64,000 bases of DNA from Micromonospora parathelypteridis. Lineage in GTDB: Bacteria > Actinomycetota > Actinomycetes > Mycobacteriales > Micromonosporaceae. Positions 10,003 to 18,623 of this stretch are shown here, piece by piece. The translations under genes were made by a program, and so were the position numbers. Numbering within the stretch: the first letter of the stretch is position 1; each line of letters opens with the position of its first letter. The stretch spans positions 1,488,001-1,552,000 of the forward strand of contig NZ_JACHDP010000001.1 of NCBI RefSeq assembly GCF_014201145.1, given 5' to 3'. The notes beneath the pieces were generated by a model. It saw nothing but the letters and a program-made list of their open reading frames with translations, was not told the DNA's origin and searched no databases.

Positions 10003-10548
10003 GTGGGCATGGAGGCGCGGGGACAGCATGGGACAAACGTGCACCCAACCGATTCACCGGCCGGCCGGCTCGCTGCCGTCGGCAACCAGATGATCGAGAT
10101 TCACCTCTGGCTCAGCACGGAACTCGCCCGCCTCAGGGCAAGCCTCGACCACGCGGGTGACGCCCGCCCGTCGCGGGACCTGCGGGCGCACTGCCTCACC
10201 TTCTGCTCCACACTCGGCCGGCACCACACCGGCGAGGACGGCGGCGCGTTTCGCGTCCTGGCCGAGCAGGTCCCTGAGCTGCGCCCGGTCATCGCGAACC
10301 TGATCACCGATCACGAGGTGGTGGCGGGGATCCTGGAGCGGGTCGAGGCGCTGCTGGCCGGCGACAGGGCGGCGCCGTTCGCCCAGGTGCGCGCCGAGCT
10401 GGACGGCCTGGCCGCGCTGCTGGAGTCGCACTTCCGCTACGAGGAGAAGCGGCTCGTCACCGCTCTGAACTCCCTCACCGGTCGACCCGGCACGGCCGAG
10501 GAACTCCTCGGCCTGACCGCGCCACCGACTGACGGGTATCCCGCCTAG
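10003..10548 (+). CDS. Hemerythrin (HHE) domain protein
   Basis: This is a helical non-heme di-iron binding protein. Iron-ligand histidines and acidic residues are visible in QMIEIHLWL, LGRHHTGEDGG, LITDHEVV and LLESHFRYEEKRL, the order expected of an HHE cation-binding fold. Members sense or bind oxygen or nitric oxide, but no ligand can be assigned here. The start is uncertain: GTG 10003 has GAAGG 5 nt upstream and GTG 10039 is an alternative. Its 3' end overlaps the convergent MerR gene by 4 bp. Free-standing, 181 aa at most. Confidence 0.8.
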   Translation: MGMEARGQHGTNVHPTDSPAGRLAAVGNQMIEIHLWLSTELARLRASLDHAGDARPSRDLRAHCLTFCSTLGRHHTGEDGGAFRVLAEQVPELRPVIANLITDHEVVAGILERVEALLAGDRAAPFAQVRAELDGLAALLESHFRYEEKRLVTALNSLTGRPGTAEELLGLTAPPTDGYPA

Positions 10549-10949
10549 GGACGGGTGGCTGTCCCGGCCTGCTCGACCTCCGGCACCGGGCCGGGCAGCC
10601 GCTCGTAGAACCGGATCTTCTCCCGAAGGTGGTCGTACTGCCGCTGGAGCAGACGCATCTGCTCCTCGACCTGCGTCGCGTGCCGTTGCAGCAGCTCGCG
10701 CCGCTCATCGGCGGTGTGATCGCCCTCGCGGGCCAGTTGCGCGTAACGGCACATCTGGGCGATCGGCATCCCGGTGTCGCGCAGGCAGCGGAACAGCACC
10801 AGCCAGCCGAGGTCGTCATCGGTGAAGACCCGCTGCCCGCCCGCCGTCCGCTCCACGTCGGCGAGCAGGCCGATCTTCTCGTAGTACCGCAGGGTGTCCA
10901 GGCTGAAGCCGCTGCGGCGGGCGGCCTCCGAGGGGGCGTATCCGCTCAT
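10545..10949 (-). CDS. MerR family transcriptional regulator
   Basis: The N-terminal winged helix begins GYAPSEAARRSGFSLDTLRYYEKIGLL, the diagnostic MerR start. A middle helix and a long C-terminal dimerisation coiled coil (QRHATQVEEQMRLLQRQYDHLREKI) follow. No metal-binding cysteine pair is present in the effector region (apart from a single Cys in MCRYAQL), so a small organic or redox signal is more likely than a metal. The ATG at 10949 has TAACAT 8 nt upstream and is probably leaderless. It is divergent from the aldo-keto reductase, with a MerR operator between them, so it very likely regulates that gene and itself. 134 aa. Confidence 0.9.
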   Translation of the reverse strand: MSGYAPSEAARRSGFSLDTLRYYEKIGLLADVERTAGGQRVFTDDDLGWLVLFRCLRDTGMPIAQMCRYAQLAREGDHTADERRELLQRHATQVEEQMRLLQRQYDHLREKIRFYERLPGPVPEVEQAGTATRP

Positions 10950-10957
10950 GGCCCGAG

Positions 10958-10963
10958 ATGTTA
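10958..10963 (-). promoter_or_regulatory. -10 hexamer TAACAT of leaderless merR gene
   Basis: On the minus strand, TAACAT lies 8 nt before the MerR-family ATG with no ribosome site. It sits immediately beside the divergent operator, so the regulator would also control itself. Confidence 0.5.
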
Positions 10964-10966
10964 GTC

Positions 10967-10990
10967 CTTGACCTGGAGCGCACTCCAGGT
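10967..10990 (+). promoter_or_regulatory. MerR-type operator/promoter of the aldo-keto reductase
   Basis: ACCTGGAG (10971-10978), CGCA, CTCCAGGT (10983-10990) is a perfect 8-4-8 dyad overlapping a -35 element CTTGAC (10967-10972). A dyad lying directly after the -35 in an elongated spacer is the hallmark of MerR-activated promoters. It lies between the divergent MerR gene and the reductase start at 11006. Confidence 0.85.
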
Positions 10991-11005
10991 TGGAGGCTGA
11001 GCCGC

Positions 11006-12004
11006 ATGACGACGACACGGACGCTGGGACGCAGCGGCATCAAGGTGAGCGCGATCGGGATGGGATGCTGGGCGATCGGCGGGCCGCTCTGGGGTGACGA
11101 CGGGCAGCCGTTCGGCTGGGGCGAGGTGGACGACGACGAGTCGATCCGCACCATCCACCGCGCGCTCGACCTCGGGGTGACCCTGTTCGACACGGCCAGC
11201 AACTACGGCGCGGGGCACAGCGAACGGATCCTCGGTCGTGCCCTGGCCGGCCGGCGGGACAGCGCGGTGATCGCCACCAAGTTCGGCAACGTCAGCGGGG
11301 AGGCCACCCGGCGGGCGCTCGGCACCGACGCCAGCCCGGCGTTCGCGGTCCGCAGCCTGGAAGACTCGCTGCGCCGGCTCGGCACCGACTACGTCGACCT
11401 CTACCAGCTGCACATCAACGAGCTGCCGGTGCCCGCCGCGCTCGACCTGATCGGCACCCTGGAGGACCTGGTCGACCAGGGCAAGATTCGCGCGTACGGC
11501 TGGAGCACCGACGACCCTGCCTCGGCGGAGGCGTTCGCGGCTGCCGGCCCGCACTGCGCCGCCATCCAGCACGACGAGTCGGTGCTGCGCGACAACGCGG
11601 CGGTGCTGGCGGTCTGCGACAACCACGACCTGGCCAGCCTCAACCGCGGGCCGTTGGCGATGGGGCTGCTCACCGGGTCGACCCGGGCGGTCGGCGCGGA
11701 CGACGTCCGCGGGCGGGCGCCCGAGTGGCTGCAGTGGTTCACCGACGGCCGGCCGACGCCACGCTGGGCGGCCCGGGTCGAGCAGGTCCGCGCGGCGCTC
11801 ACCGCCGACGGGCGAACGCTCGCGCAGGGTGCGCTGGGCTGGCTGCTCGCACGCAGTCCGCGTACGGTGCCGATCCCCGGCCTGCGCACGGTGACGCAAG
11901 CAGAGGAGAACCTGGCCACCCTGACCCAGGGCCCGCTGAGCCCCGCCTCCTACGCCGAAGTGGAGCGCCTCCTGGCAGACCTACGCCCAGCCCTCAAGCC
12001 CTAA
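11006..12004 (+). CDS. Aldo/keto reductase
   Basis: This is a 332-aa TIM-barrel NADPH-dependent oxidoreductase. The N-terminus RTLGRSGIKVSAIGMGCWAIGG, LFDTASNYGAGHSERILGRAL (catalytic Asp and Tyr), KFGNVSGEA (catalytic Lys), VDLYQLHI (catalytic His) and the C-terminal IPGLRTVTQAEEN cofactor loop are all in place. ATG 11006 has GGAGG about 8 nt upstream. The promoter carries a MerR operator, so induction by the divergent regulator's ligand is expected. The substrate is unknown. It ends in a C-rich tract followed by a palindromic repeat. Confidence 0.92.
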   Translation: MTTTRTLGRSGIKVSAIGMGCWAIGGPLWGDDGQPFGWGEVDDDESIRTIHRALDLGVTLFDTASNYGAGHSERILGRALAGRRDSAVIATKFGNVSGEATRRALGTDASPAFAVRSLEDSLRRLGTDYVDLYQLHINELPVPAALDLIGTLEDLVDQGKIRAYGWSTDDPASAEAFAAAGPHCAAIQHDESVLRDNAAVLAVCDNHDLASLNRGPLAMGLLTGSTRAVGADDVRGRAPEWLQWFTDGRPTPRWAARVEQVRAALTADGRTLAQGALGWLLARSPRTVPIPGLRTVTQAEENLATLTQGPLSPASYAEVERLLADLRPALKP

Positions 12005-12039
12005 CCCCCACCCCGCCCCGCCCCCGCCCCCACCCCCCG

Positions 12040-12119
12040 CCCGCCGATCTTGCACTTGCTGTCCCGACAGAACGGACGTGGTTGGGCAGAACGGCGACCC
12101 TAAGTGCAAGATCGGCGGG
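12040..12119. repeat. 18-bp intergenic palindrome with 44-nt loop
   Basis: Arms 12040-12057 and 12102-12119 (core CCGATCTTGCACTT) are exact inverted repeats. The left arm directly follows a C-rich, G-poor tract starting at the stop codon of the aldo-keto reductase. Unlike the other long palindromes here, it lies between two genes on the same strand, about 50 bp before the epimerase start. Confidence 0.85.
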
Positions 12120-12169
12120 TAGCGGGGTGGGGGCGCATCCGTGGGGGGTGTATTGGGCGAAGATGGGGT

Positions 12170-13069
12170 ATGCGGATCCTTCTGGCCGGCGCGTCCGGCT
12201 TTCTCGGCACCCGGCTGGGCGACCGGCTTGCGACGGACGGGCACCAGGTCACCCGGTTGGTCCGTCGTACGCCGCGTGAGCCGCAGGAGCGACAGTGGGA
12301 CCCGGCTGCCGGCCAGCTCGACCCGGCGGCGGTCGCGGAGGCGGACGCGGTCGTCAACCTGGCCGGCGCGGGCGTCGGCGACAAGCGGTGGAACGACGAC
12401 TACCGGCGGTTGATCCGCACCAGCCGGGTGGACAGCACCACCACGCTGGCGACGACTCTCGCCGGGCTCCCCGCCGCCGACCGACCCCGGGCGCTGCTCA
12501 ACTCCTCGGCCGTGGGTTGGTACGGCAACACCGGCGACCGGGTGGTCGAGGAGGACTCGCCGGCTGGCGAGGGCTTCCTGGCCGACGTCTGCCGGGTGTG
12601 GGAGGCCGCGACCCGGCCGGCCGAGGACGCCGGGGTACGCGTCGTACGACTGCGCACCGGGCTGCCACTGCACCGCGACGGTGGGCTGCTCAAGCCACAA
12701 CTGCTGCCGTTCAAGCTGGGCATCGCCGGGCGGTTGGGCAGCGGTCGGCAGTGGCTGCCATGGATGTCGTTGGTCGACTGGCTGGACGCGATCTGCTTCC
12801 TGCTCGACCACGACGACATCGCCGGCCCGGTCAACGTGGTGGGGCCGAACCCGGTCACCAACGCCGAGTTCACCCGCGAGTTGGCCCGGCAACTGCACCG
12901 GCCGGCGATCATCCCGATTCCCGCGCTGGCGCTCAAGGTGGCCCTCGGCGGCTTCGCCCACGAGGCCCTCACCAGCACCAGAGTCCTGCCCGGCGTCCTC
13001 ACCCGAGCCAAGTTCCCGTACCGCCACCCCGACCTGCCCGGCGCGCTCCACGCCGCCCTCGACGACTGA
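12170..13069 (+). CDS. TIGR01777 family epimerase (SDR39U1/YfcH-like)
   Basis: This is a 299-aa extended-SDR protein. The N-terminal Rossmann motif is RILLAGASGFLG and VVNLAGAGVGDKRW is the family-specific block. Downstream motifs are LLNSSAVGWYGNTGD, EEDSPAGEGFLADVCRVWE and the C-terminal FAHEALTSTRVLP segment. Members are called nucleoside-diphosphate-sugar epimerases, but no reaction is proven for most. ATG 12170 is chosen as the first residue of the nucleotide-binding strand; longer frames read into the palindrome. It ends at a 14-bp terminator stem. Confidence 0.88.
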   Translation: MRILLAGASGFLGTRLGDRLATDGHQVTRLVRRTPREPQERQWDPAAGQLDPAAVAEADAVVNLAGAGVGDKRWNDDYRRLIRTSRVDSTTTLATTLAGLPAADRPRALLNSSAVGWYGNTGDRVVEEDSPAGEGFLADVCRVWEAATRPAEDAGVRVVRLRTGLPLHRDGGLLKPQLLPFKLGIAGRLGSGRQWLPWMSLVDWLDAICFLLDHDDIAGPVNVVGPNPVTNAEFTRELARQLHRPAIIPIPALALKVALGGFAHEALTSTRVLPGVLTRAKFPYRHPDLPGALHAALDD

Positions 13070-13075
13070 CGAGTT

Positions 13076-13109
13076 GAGGGCCCCTCCCGTCGGGTCGGGA
13101 GGGGCCCTC
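13076..13109. terminator. Bidirectional terminator hairpin
   Basis: Arms 13076-13089 and 13096-13109 form a perfect 14-bp GC stem with a 6-nt loop between the convergent epimerase and esterase genes. Confidence 0.85.
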
Positions 13110-13123
13110 GCGCGGGGGCGGGA

Positions 13124-14359
13124 TCAGCAGCCGATGACCCAGTAGTTGGGGCCGGTCTGCTTGAGGGCGCTGGTGTAGAAGGTGTTGTAGAGGCCCATTC
13201 GCTGGTTGGAGCCGTTCGCGTAGGCGTAGCCACCCGACTGGTACGCCCGACCGGCGGCGACGTGCGCGTAGTTGCTCGCCGTTACGCAGGTCGGCGGCGT
13301 GGTCGGGGTGGGGGTCGGGGTCGGCGTGGCCGTTGGGGTGGGGGTGGGGGTCGCCGTGGGGGTGGGGGTCGGGGTGGTGCCGCCGTTGTTCAGGCCGAAG
13401 AAGAGCGCGTCACGGTACGTCGAGCAGATGGTGTCCAGGAAGTAGGCGCCAGCGGTGCCACACTGTTCGGCCCCCGAGCCCGGGTCGACCGGGGTGCCGT
13501 GCCCCATCCCGGAGACCCGGTAGAGCCGCACGTCGTCGTTGCCGTACACCTCCAGGCTCGTGTTGCCAGGCAGCGACGAGGTGCTGGTCGGGGTCTGCGA
13601 GACGCCGCGCACGTTGGTCCACTGGTCGCGGGACTCGGTGCCGTTGAGCGGTGCGACCGTCGTGTCCGAGGTGCCGTGCCAGATGGCCACTCGCGGCCTC
13701 GGGCCGGCGTAACCGGAGTACGCGCCCCGAACCAGGTCGCCCCAGGCCGCGGGGGTCCTGTCCGAGCCCGGGTTCATGCAGCTGAACGCGTTGACCATGC
13801 TGGTGGCGCAGCGGTACGGGATGCCCGCGATGATCGATCCGGCGGCGAAGACCTCCGGGTAGGTGGCGAGCATGACCGCGCTCATCGCCCCGCCCGCGGA
13901 GAGACCGCTGACGAAGACCCGGGAGCCGTTCACCCCGAAGTTCGCCTTGGCGTGGTCGACCATCTGCTTGATCGACAGCGCCTCACCCTGCCCCCGGGTG
14001 GTGTCCCCCGACTCGAAGAAGTTGAAGCAGGAGTTGGCGTTGTTGCCGGAGGGCTGCTGGGCGACGATCAGGGCGAACTTCCACTGGTCGGCGTACTTCT
14101 GCCAGCCCGAGTTCGCGAAGTATCCGGAGGCGTTCTGGGTGCAGCCGTGCAGCAGGACCACGGCCGGGGAGTTGGCGGGCAGGTTGTCCGGCCGGTAGGC
14201 GTACATGGCGAGGTTGCCCGGGTTGGAGCCGAACCCGGTGACCTGGGTGAGGGTGGCGGCCTGGGCGGGTGCGGCGACGGCGACCGCGCCGGCCACGGCG
14301 AGGACGAGCCCGGCGCCGGCACCGATCAGGCGGGTGAGGATGGACGAGGAGCGGCGCAC
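13124..14359 (-). CDS. Secreted PHB-depolymerase-type esterase with C-terminal binding domain
   Basis: This is an extracellular alpha/beta hydrolase of 411 aa. A Sec signal peptide (RRSSSILTRLIG followed by a hydrophobic stretch and APAQA) is followed by the esterase domain with LLHGCTQNA (oxyanion hole), the nucleophile elbow GLSAGG, the acid in WHGTSDTTV and the catalytic His in GMGHGTPV. A Thr-Pro linker of about 28 residues leads to a 55-residue C-terminal module (CVTASNYAHV...YWVIGC) with a terminal cysteine pair, which I infer to be substrate-binding. GTG 14359 has AGGAGG 6 nt upstream. Substrate could be short-chain polyhydroxyalkanoate or ester-substituted polysaccharide. Confidence 0.88.
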   Translation of the reverse strand: MRRSSSILTRLIGAGAGLVLAVAGAVAVAAPAQAATLTQVTGFGSNPGNLAMYAYRPDNLPANSPAVVLLHGCTQNASGYFANSGWQKYADQWKFALIVAQQPSGNNANSCFNFFESGDTTRGQGEALSIKQMVDHAKANFGVNGSRVFVSGLSAGGAMSAVMLATYPEVFAAGSIIAGIPYRCATSMVNAFSCMNPGSDRTPAAWGDLVRGAYSGYAGPRPRVAIWHGTSDTTVAPLNGTESRDQWTNVRGVSQTPTSTSSLPGNTSLEVYGNDDVRLYRVSGMGHGTPVDPGSGAEQCGTAGAYFLDTICSTYRDALFFGLNNGGTTPTPTPTATPTPTPTATPTPTPTPTTPPTCVTASNYAHVAAGRAYQSGGYAYANGSNQRMGLYNTFYTSALKQTGPNYWVIGC

Positions 14360-14580
14360 GGCGGCCTCCTGAGGGGGCGAACTGTGAACTGGGTCACGGT
14401 CGAATTGCCGAGACGTTACGACGATGTGACGCCGCCATGACATGGGGCACACCTACACATTTACGGCGACCACTGTGTACGTCGAACCATCGACTGACGC
14501 GAGGGGATCCCTCCTCTACCCCAGGCGATAACAGGGGTCCCCTCCTTGCATGTATGACCGGCCCGTCCAGGTCCGGTTGG

Positions 14581-14586
14581 TAACGT
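14581..14586 (+). promoter_or_regulatory. -10 hexamer TAACGT of a leaderless gene
   Basis: TAACGT is 7 nt before the GTG at 14594 and no ribosome site intervenes. Confidence 0.5.
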
Positions 14587-14593
14587 CCGCTGC

Positions 14594-16426
14594 GTGCCCT
14601 CCTCCCCGTCGCTGGCCACCGGGCCCGCACCCGCGTCACCACCGCGCGTCGTCCGGGACCGCCGGGCCGACCTGATCGTCGTGCTGGTGGCGCTCGCGCT
14701 CGCCGTCTGGGTGACCAGTGGGCTGTGGCGGGACCCGAACGCGCGCACCGTCACCGTCAACTCCAGCGACCAGGCGCTCTTCGAGTGGCTGCTGGCCTTC
14801 GGCGGTCACGCGGTCACCCACGGGGACAACCCGCTCTTCACGTACCTGATCAACGTCCCGGACGGCGTGAACCTCGCGGTCAACACCTCGATCACGGTGT
14901 ACGCGGTGGTCTTCGCCCCGCTCACGTACCTGATCGGGCCGCCGGCCACGTTCCTGGTGATCCTCACCCTGAACCTGCTCGCCACCGCGCTGGCCTGGTA
15001 CTGGCTGCTCTCCCGGCACCTGGTCCGCAGCCGGCTGGCCGCCGGGGTCGGTGGCCTGTTCATCGCCTACTCCCCCGGCATGGTGTCGCATGCCAACGCG
15101 CACCTGAACTGGACCGCTGGTTGGCTGGTGCCGCTGCTGATCTGGCGGCTGTTCGCTCTGCGCCGCCCCGGGCACTGGCTCCGCGACGGGGTGATCCTCG
15201 GCGTGCTGGTGGCGGTGGCCTTCTCGATCGCCGCCGAGGGGCTCTTCTTCACGGCGGTGGCGCTCGGGTTGTTCGTCGCCATCTGGGCGCTGCACCCGGT
15301 CAACCGGGCCGAGGCGCGCGCGGCGCTGCCCACCTTCCTGCGCGGGCTCGGGGTGACCGCCGTGACGGCCGGCGTGCTGCTGTCGTATCCGCTGTGGCTG
15401 CACTTCGCCGGGCCGCAACGGTTCCACGGCACCGGCTTCGACCCGGTGATCCACTCCGAGGACATCGCCGCCTTCGCCGCCTTCCCGCGCCGCTCACTGG
15501 CCGGCGAGGCAGGGCTGGGCACCTCGCTGGCACCGAACCCGACCGAGGAGAACTCGTTCTTCGGCATCCCGCTGCTGGTGCTCACCGTGGTCTGCTTCGT
15601 CGCGCTCTGGCGGCGGGCTGACGCCAGCCGCCGCGCCACGCTCTGGGCGCTGGGCGCCCTCGCGCTGATCTTCACGGTGCTCTCCTTCGGGCCGGTCGCC
15701 AAGGTCGACGGGCAGCGCACCGACCTGCCCATGCCGTTCGACCTGCTCGGACAACTGCCGGTGGTGAACGCCGCGCTGCCGGCCCGGCTGGCCCTGGTGG
15801 TCGCGCCGGTGATCGGGCTGCTGCTGGCGTACGCCGTCGACCAACTGCGCGCCGCACCTCCCCGACACCGGTCCACGGAGTTGGTCTGGCTGGTCGGGTT
15901 CGCGGTGGCCCTGCTGCCGCTGCTGCCCACCCCGCTGCTCACCGACGAGCGGGAGCCCATCCCGCGGTTCATCACCTCAGGCACCTGGCGGGACTACGTC
16001 TCACCGGACGGGGTGCTCACCCCGGTGCCGCTGACCGTCGACATCTACCCGGACGGCCAGCGCTGGCAGGCGTACGCGTTGTCGCACCGGCAGGGCGAGT
16101 TCGAGATTCCGGGCGGCTTCTTCCTCGGCCCCGGCGGGCCGGACGGGCGCGGCCGGATCGGCCCGGTGCCGCGGACTCTGAGCGCGCTGATGGACCAGGC
16201 GGGCCGTACCGGGTTGGTGCCGATCGTCACCGACGGAACGATCCGAGAGGTCAACTCCGACCTGCGGCACTGGCGGATCGAGACGGTGGTGCTCGCCGAC
16301 CAGGTGCACGGCGCGAAGTTCGAGGTCGACGAGGAGGCGCTCCGACGTACCGCCACCGCCCTCTTCGGCGAGCCGCAGCGGGTCGACGACGTCTGGCTCT
16401 GGCGCATCCCGCCGGTTGACCAGTAG
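14594..16426 (+). CDS. Polytopic membrane protein, GT-C glycosyltransferase-like
   Basis: This is a 610-aa membrane protein with about 11-12 hydrophobic segments in the first 430 residues and a soluble C-terminal part of about 170 residues (from REPIPRFI). The first extracytoplasmic loop holds SSDQALFEWLLAFGGHAV, reminiscent of the acidic loop of GT-C enzymes that use polyprenyl-phosphate sugars. Actinobacterial homologues are usually annotated as hypothetical or glycosyltransferase. No acceptor can be named. Transcription is probably leaderless from GTG 14594. The beta-propeller protein 57 bp downstream may be co-expressed. Confidence 0.7.
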   Translation: MPSSPSLATGPAPASPPRVVRDRRADLIVVLVALALAVWVTSGLWRDPNARTVTVNSSDQALFEWLLAFGGHAVTHGDNPLFTYLINVPDGVNLAVNTSITVYAVVFAPLTYLIGPPATFLVILTLNLLATALAWYWLLSRHLVRSRLAAGVGGLFIAYSPGMVSHANAHLNWTAGWLVPLLIWRLFALRRPGHWLRDGVILGVLVAVAFSIAAEGLFFTAVALGLFVAIWALHPVNRAEARAALPTFLRGLGVTAVTAGVLLSYPLWLHFAGPQRFHGTGFDPVIHSEDIAAFAAFPRRSLAGEAGLGTSLAPNPTEENSFFGIPLLVLTVVCFVALWRRADASRRATLWALGALALIFTVLSFGPVAKVDGQRTDLPMPFDLLGQLPVVNAALPARLALVVAPVIGLLLAYAVDQLRAAPPRHRSTELVWLVGFAVALLPLLPTPLLTDEREPIPRFITSGTWRDYVSPDGVLTPVPLTVDIYPDGQRWQAYALSHRQGEFEIPGGFFLGPGGPDGRGRIGPVPRTLSALMDQAGRTGLVPIVTDGTIREVNSDLRHWRIETVVLADQVHGAKFEVDEEALRRTATALFGEPQRVDDVWLWRIPPVDQ

Positions 16427-16483
16427 GCAGCGGCCCGACCGACCGGGGCATCGTGATCGGCCTTCGGCCGGTCTAATGGGGCG

Positions 16484-17740
16484 ATGCGAAGGACCGGCAG
16501 GAGACTCCGACGCGGCGCCGCGGTCTGCCTCGGGCTGGCGCTCGTGGCGCTCAGCGCGCCGGCCGCCACCGGCACGGCCCCGGACAGCACAGCCGCGGAC
16601 CGTTGGGGCGGCTCGGTGCCGACCAGGGTGCACAACCCGTGGCTGTGGCAGGCCACCGTCGGGCAGAGCCCGGCCGGCCCGGCTTCGCTGGTCTTCTTCA
16701 CCCCACGCACCCGCTACCTGGAGTCGACAGGCGTGCTGGTCGGCCGGGACGGCGGTTACCGGCTGATCCCGCTGCAGGTCGCGGAGGACCACGGGCTGCT
16801 CTCCCCCGATGGGCGCCACTACCTGCGGCCGTCCGGTGAGCTGTTGGATCTCACCACCGGCCGGCAGCGCCGCACGCTCCACACCTGGATGCAGCCGCTG
16901 GCCTGGTCGCCGGACCTGCAACGGGTCCTGGTCACCCGCAGCAACAACGACTCGGTGATCAGCTTCGGCCCGGACAACCAGCAGCTCAATGACCCGGAGA
17001 AGCCCGACGACGTGCTCGTCGTCGACCCGTACCGGGGCACCGAGCAGGTCGTCGCGGCCGGCACCTCCGCCGCGTTCGCCGCGGGGGCCTGGTCGCCCGA
17101 CGGTGACCTGGTGGCGGTGGCCGGACCGCCGGACCCGGCCGCGCTGGTCGCCGAGCGGCAGCGGCTGGTGGTCGTCGACCCGGCCGGCGGCAGCATTCGG
17201 TGGCAGGTCGACCTGGGCGATCGGCGGAGGCTCGCCGGCCCGGCCGCCTGGCACCCGGACGGCCGACGCATCGCGCTGCTCGCCTTCGACGGATGCGCCG
17301 GCCCCGGCTGCACGCCGGAGCAGACGGCAGCGCGCACCCGCCGGATCGAGTTCCTGGACGCCGGCACCGGCCAAGCGGTCGGTCAGCCGCTGCCGGTCTC
17401 GGCCTCGACGTCGAACATCGTCGGCTGGCGCGGCGACGACCCGATCGTGCAGCAGTCGATGGCGGCGGACCGGGGCGAGGATCGGGGGGCCATCCTCGCC
17501 GCGCTGTCGACCGATGGTGGCCGCGACGTGCTGGTGACCGCGCCGGCCGGGTCCACCGACCTGGCGGTGCCGGGCGACCTGCTGACCCGGGCCGCGTTCG
17601 GTGGTCCGGAGCGGCGGCCGTCGCCGTTCGCCGCCCCGCTCTGGTTCTACCTGACCCTGACCGTGCCGGCGCTCCTCGCGGTCGCCCTGCTCGTCCGCCG
17701 GTGGCGCCGCCGCGAATCCCGCCCGGCGGCGAGCGCCTGA
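16484..17740 (+). CDS. Predicted exported beta-propeller protein with C-terminal membrane anchor
   Basis: This is a 418-aa protein not assigned to a named family. An N-terminal basic/hydrophobic signal (RRLRRGAAVCLGLALVALSAPAAT) is followed by WD40/TolB-like repeats with recurrent SPDG or HPDG turns (LLSPDGRHYL, AWSPDGDLVAVAG, AWHPDGRRIALL) and a single C-terminal hydrophobic helix (FYLTLTVPALLAVALLV) followed by arginines. The predicted topology is an extracytoplasmic propeller tethered to the membrane by its C-terminus. A cysteine pair (DGCAGPGCTP) may form a disulfide. It lies downstream of the GT-C-like gene and upstream of lipB. Confidence 0.7.
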   Translation: MRRTGRRLRRGAAVCLGLALVALSAPAATGTAPDSTAADRWGGSVPTRVHNPWLWQATVGQSPAGPASLVFFTPRTRYLESTGVLVGRDGGYRLIPLQVAEDHGLLSPDGRHYLRPSGELLDLTTGRQRRTLHTWMQPLAWSPDLQRVLVTRSNNDSVISFGPDNQQLNDPEKPDDVLVVDPYRGTEQVVAAGTSAAFAAGAWSPDGDLVAVAGPPDPAALVAERQRLVVVDPAGGSIRWQVDLGDRRRLAGPAAWHPDGRRIALLAFDGCAGPGCTPEQTAARTRRIEFLDAGTGQAVGQPLPVSASTSNIVGWRGDDPIVQQSMAADRGEDRGAILAALSTDGGRDVLVTAPAGSTDLAVPGDLLTRAAFGGPERRPSPFAAPLWFYLTLTVPALLAVALLVRRWRRRESRPAASA

Positions 17741-17765
17741 AGCCCGCGGCAGCGCGGCCGCCGGG

Positions 17766-17789
17766 CCCTGGTGAGGCGGCTCACCAGGG
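17766..17789. terminator. Hairpin between propeller gene and lipB
   Basis: Arms 17766-17775 and 17780-17789 make a perfect 10-bp stem with a GCGG loop, 20 bp upstream of the lipB -10 hexamer. It is plausibly the terminator of the upstream gene. Confidence 0.6.
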
Positions 17790-17809
17790 AAGATCGCCGG
17801 TAGCGGGAC

Positions 17810-17815
17810 TAGGCT
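17810..17815 (+). promoter_or_regulatory. -10 hexamer TAGGCT of leaderless lipB
   Basis: TAGGCT lies 7 nt before the lipB GTG. The same hexamer and spacing occur before lipA at 22009, so the two lipoate genes share promoter architecture. Confidence 0.55.
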
Positions 17816-17822
17816 GGACGCC

Positions 17823-18464
17823 GTGACAACGACGACCTCCGGCCTGACGGCCGTCCGTGCCGGCCTGCTCGACTACCAGGCCGCCTGGGACGAGCAGCGA
17901 CGCCTGCACGAGTCGGTGGTGGCCGGTGAGCGTGGCGACACCGTGCTGCTGCTGGAGCACCCGAGCGTCTACACCGCGGGCAAGCGCACCGAACCGTGGG
18001 ACCGGCCCGAGGACGGCACCCCGGTCGTCGACGTGGACCGCGGCGGCAAGATCACCTGGCACGGGCCGGGGCAGCTCGTCGGTTACCCGATCCTGCGGCT
18101 GCCGGACCCGGTGGACGTGGTCGCCTACGTACGCCGGACCGAAGAGCTGCTGATCGACGTGTGCGCCGAGTTCGGGCTGGCCGCCGGCCGGGTCGAGGGG
18201 CGCAGCGGGGTCTGGGTGCCCGAGGACGACCGGGGGCCGGCCCGCAAGGTGGCCGCCATCGGCATCCGGGTGGCCCGGGGCGTCACCCTGCACGGCTTCT
18301 CGATCAACTGCGACTGCGACCTCACGTACTTCGACCGGATCGTGCCCTGCGGCATCCGCGACGCCGGCGTCACCTCGCTCACCGCCGAGCTGGGCCGCCC
18401 GATCACCGTCGCCGACGTGCTGCCGGTGGTCGAGCGCCGACTCTCCACCCTCGTCGAGGTCTGA
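17823..18464 (+). CDS. lipB: Lipoyl(octanoyl) transferase
   Basis: LipB moves octanoate from acyl-carrier protein to lipoyl domains such as those of SucB or GcvH. The LipB signature [17 protein letters not shown] is at about residues 73-89, the catalytic lysine is in RKVAAIGI (K142), and the acyl-accepting cysteine is in IVPCGI (C176). The 213-aa length is standard. GTG 17823 has no ribosome site and a TAGGCT hexamer 7 nt upstream. lipA, which finishes the cofactor by sulfur insertion, is about 3.6 kb further on, separated by the sigma-factor and aspS genes. Confidence 0.96.
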   Translation: MTTTTSGLTAVRAGLLDYQAAWDEQRRLHESVVAGERGDTVLLLEHPSVYTAGKRTEPWDRPEDGTPVVDVDRGGKITWHGPGQLVGYPILRLPDPVDVVAYVRRTEELLIDVCAEFGLAAGRVEGRSGVWVPEDDRGPARKVAAIGIRVARGVTLHGFSINCDCDLTYFDRIVPCGIRDAGVTSLTAELGRPITVADVLPVVERRLSTLVEV

Positions 18465-18623
18465 GCCCCACGTCGCTGCCGAGACGTCGCCGGCAAGAAA
18501 TTCTCCGCACCAAGTGTCCCGTGGGACGTCCGGTCGATCGTCCCTATGGTGGAGTCGGCGACCGGCGTCGGCTCGACACCTGAGGCCGGCGCCCACTGCC
18601 CGGCCCGGACGCGAGGAGCGGAC

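Noticed and set aside
13290-13380. GGGGTGGGG/PTPTPT low-complexity repeats
   Set aside because: They encode the Thr-Pro linker of the secreted esterase and do not represent a mobile element or CRISPR array.
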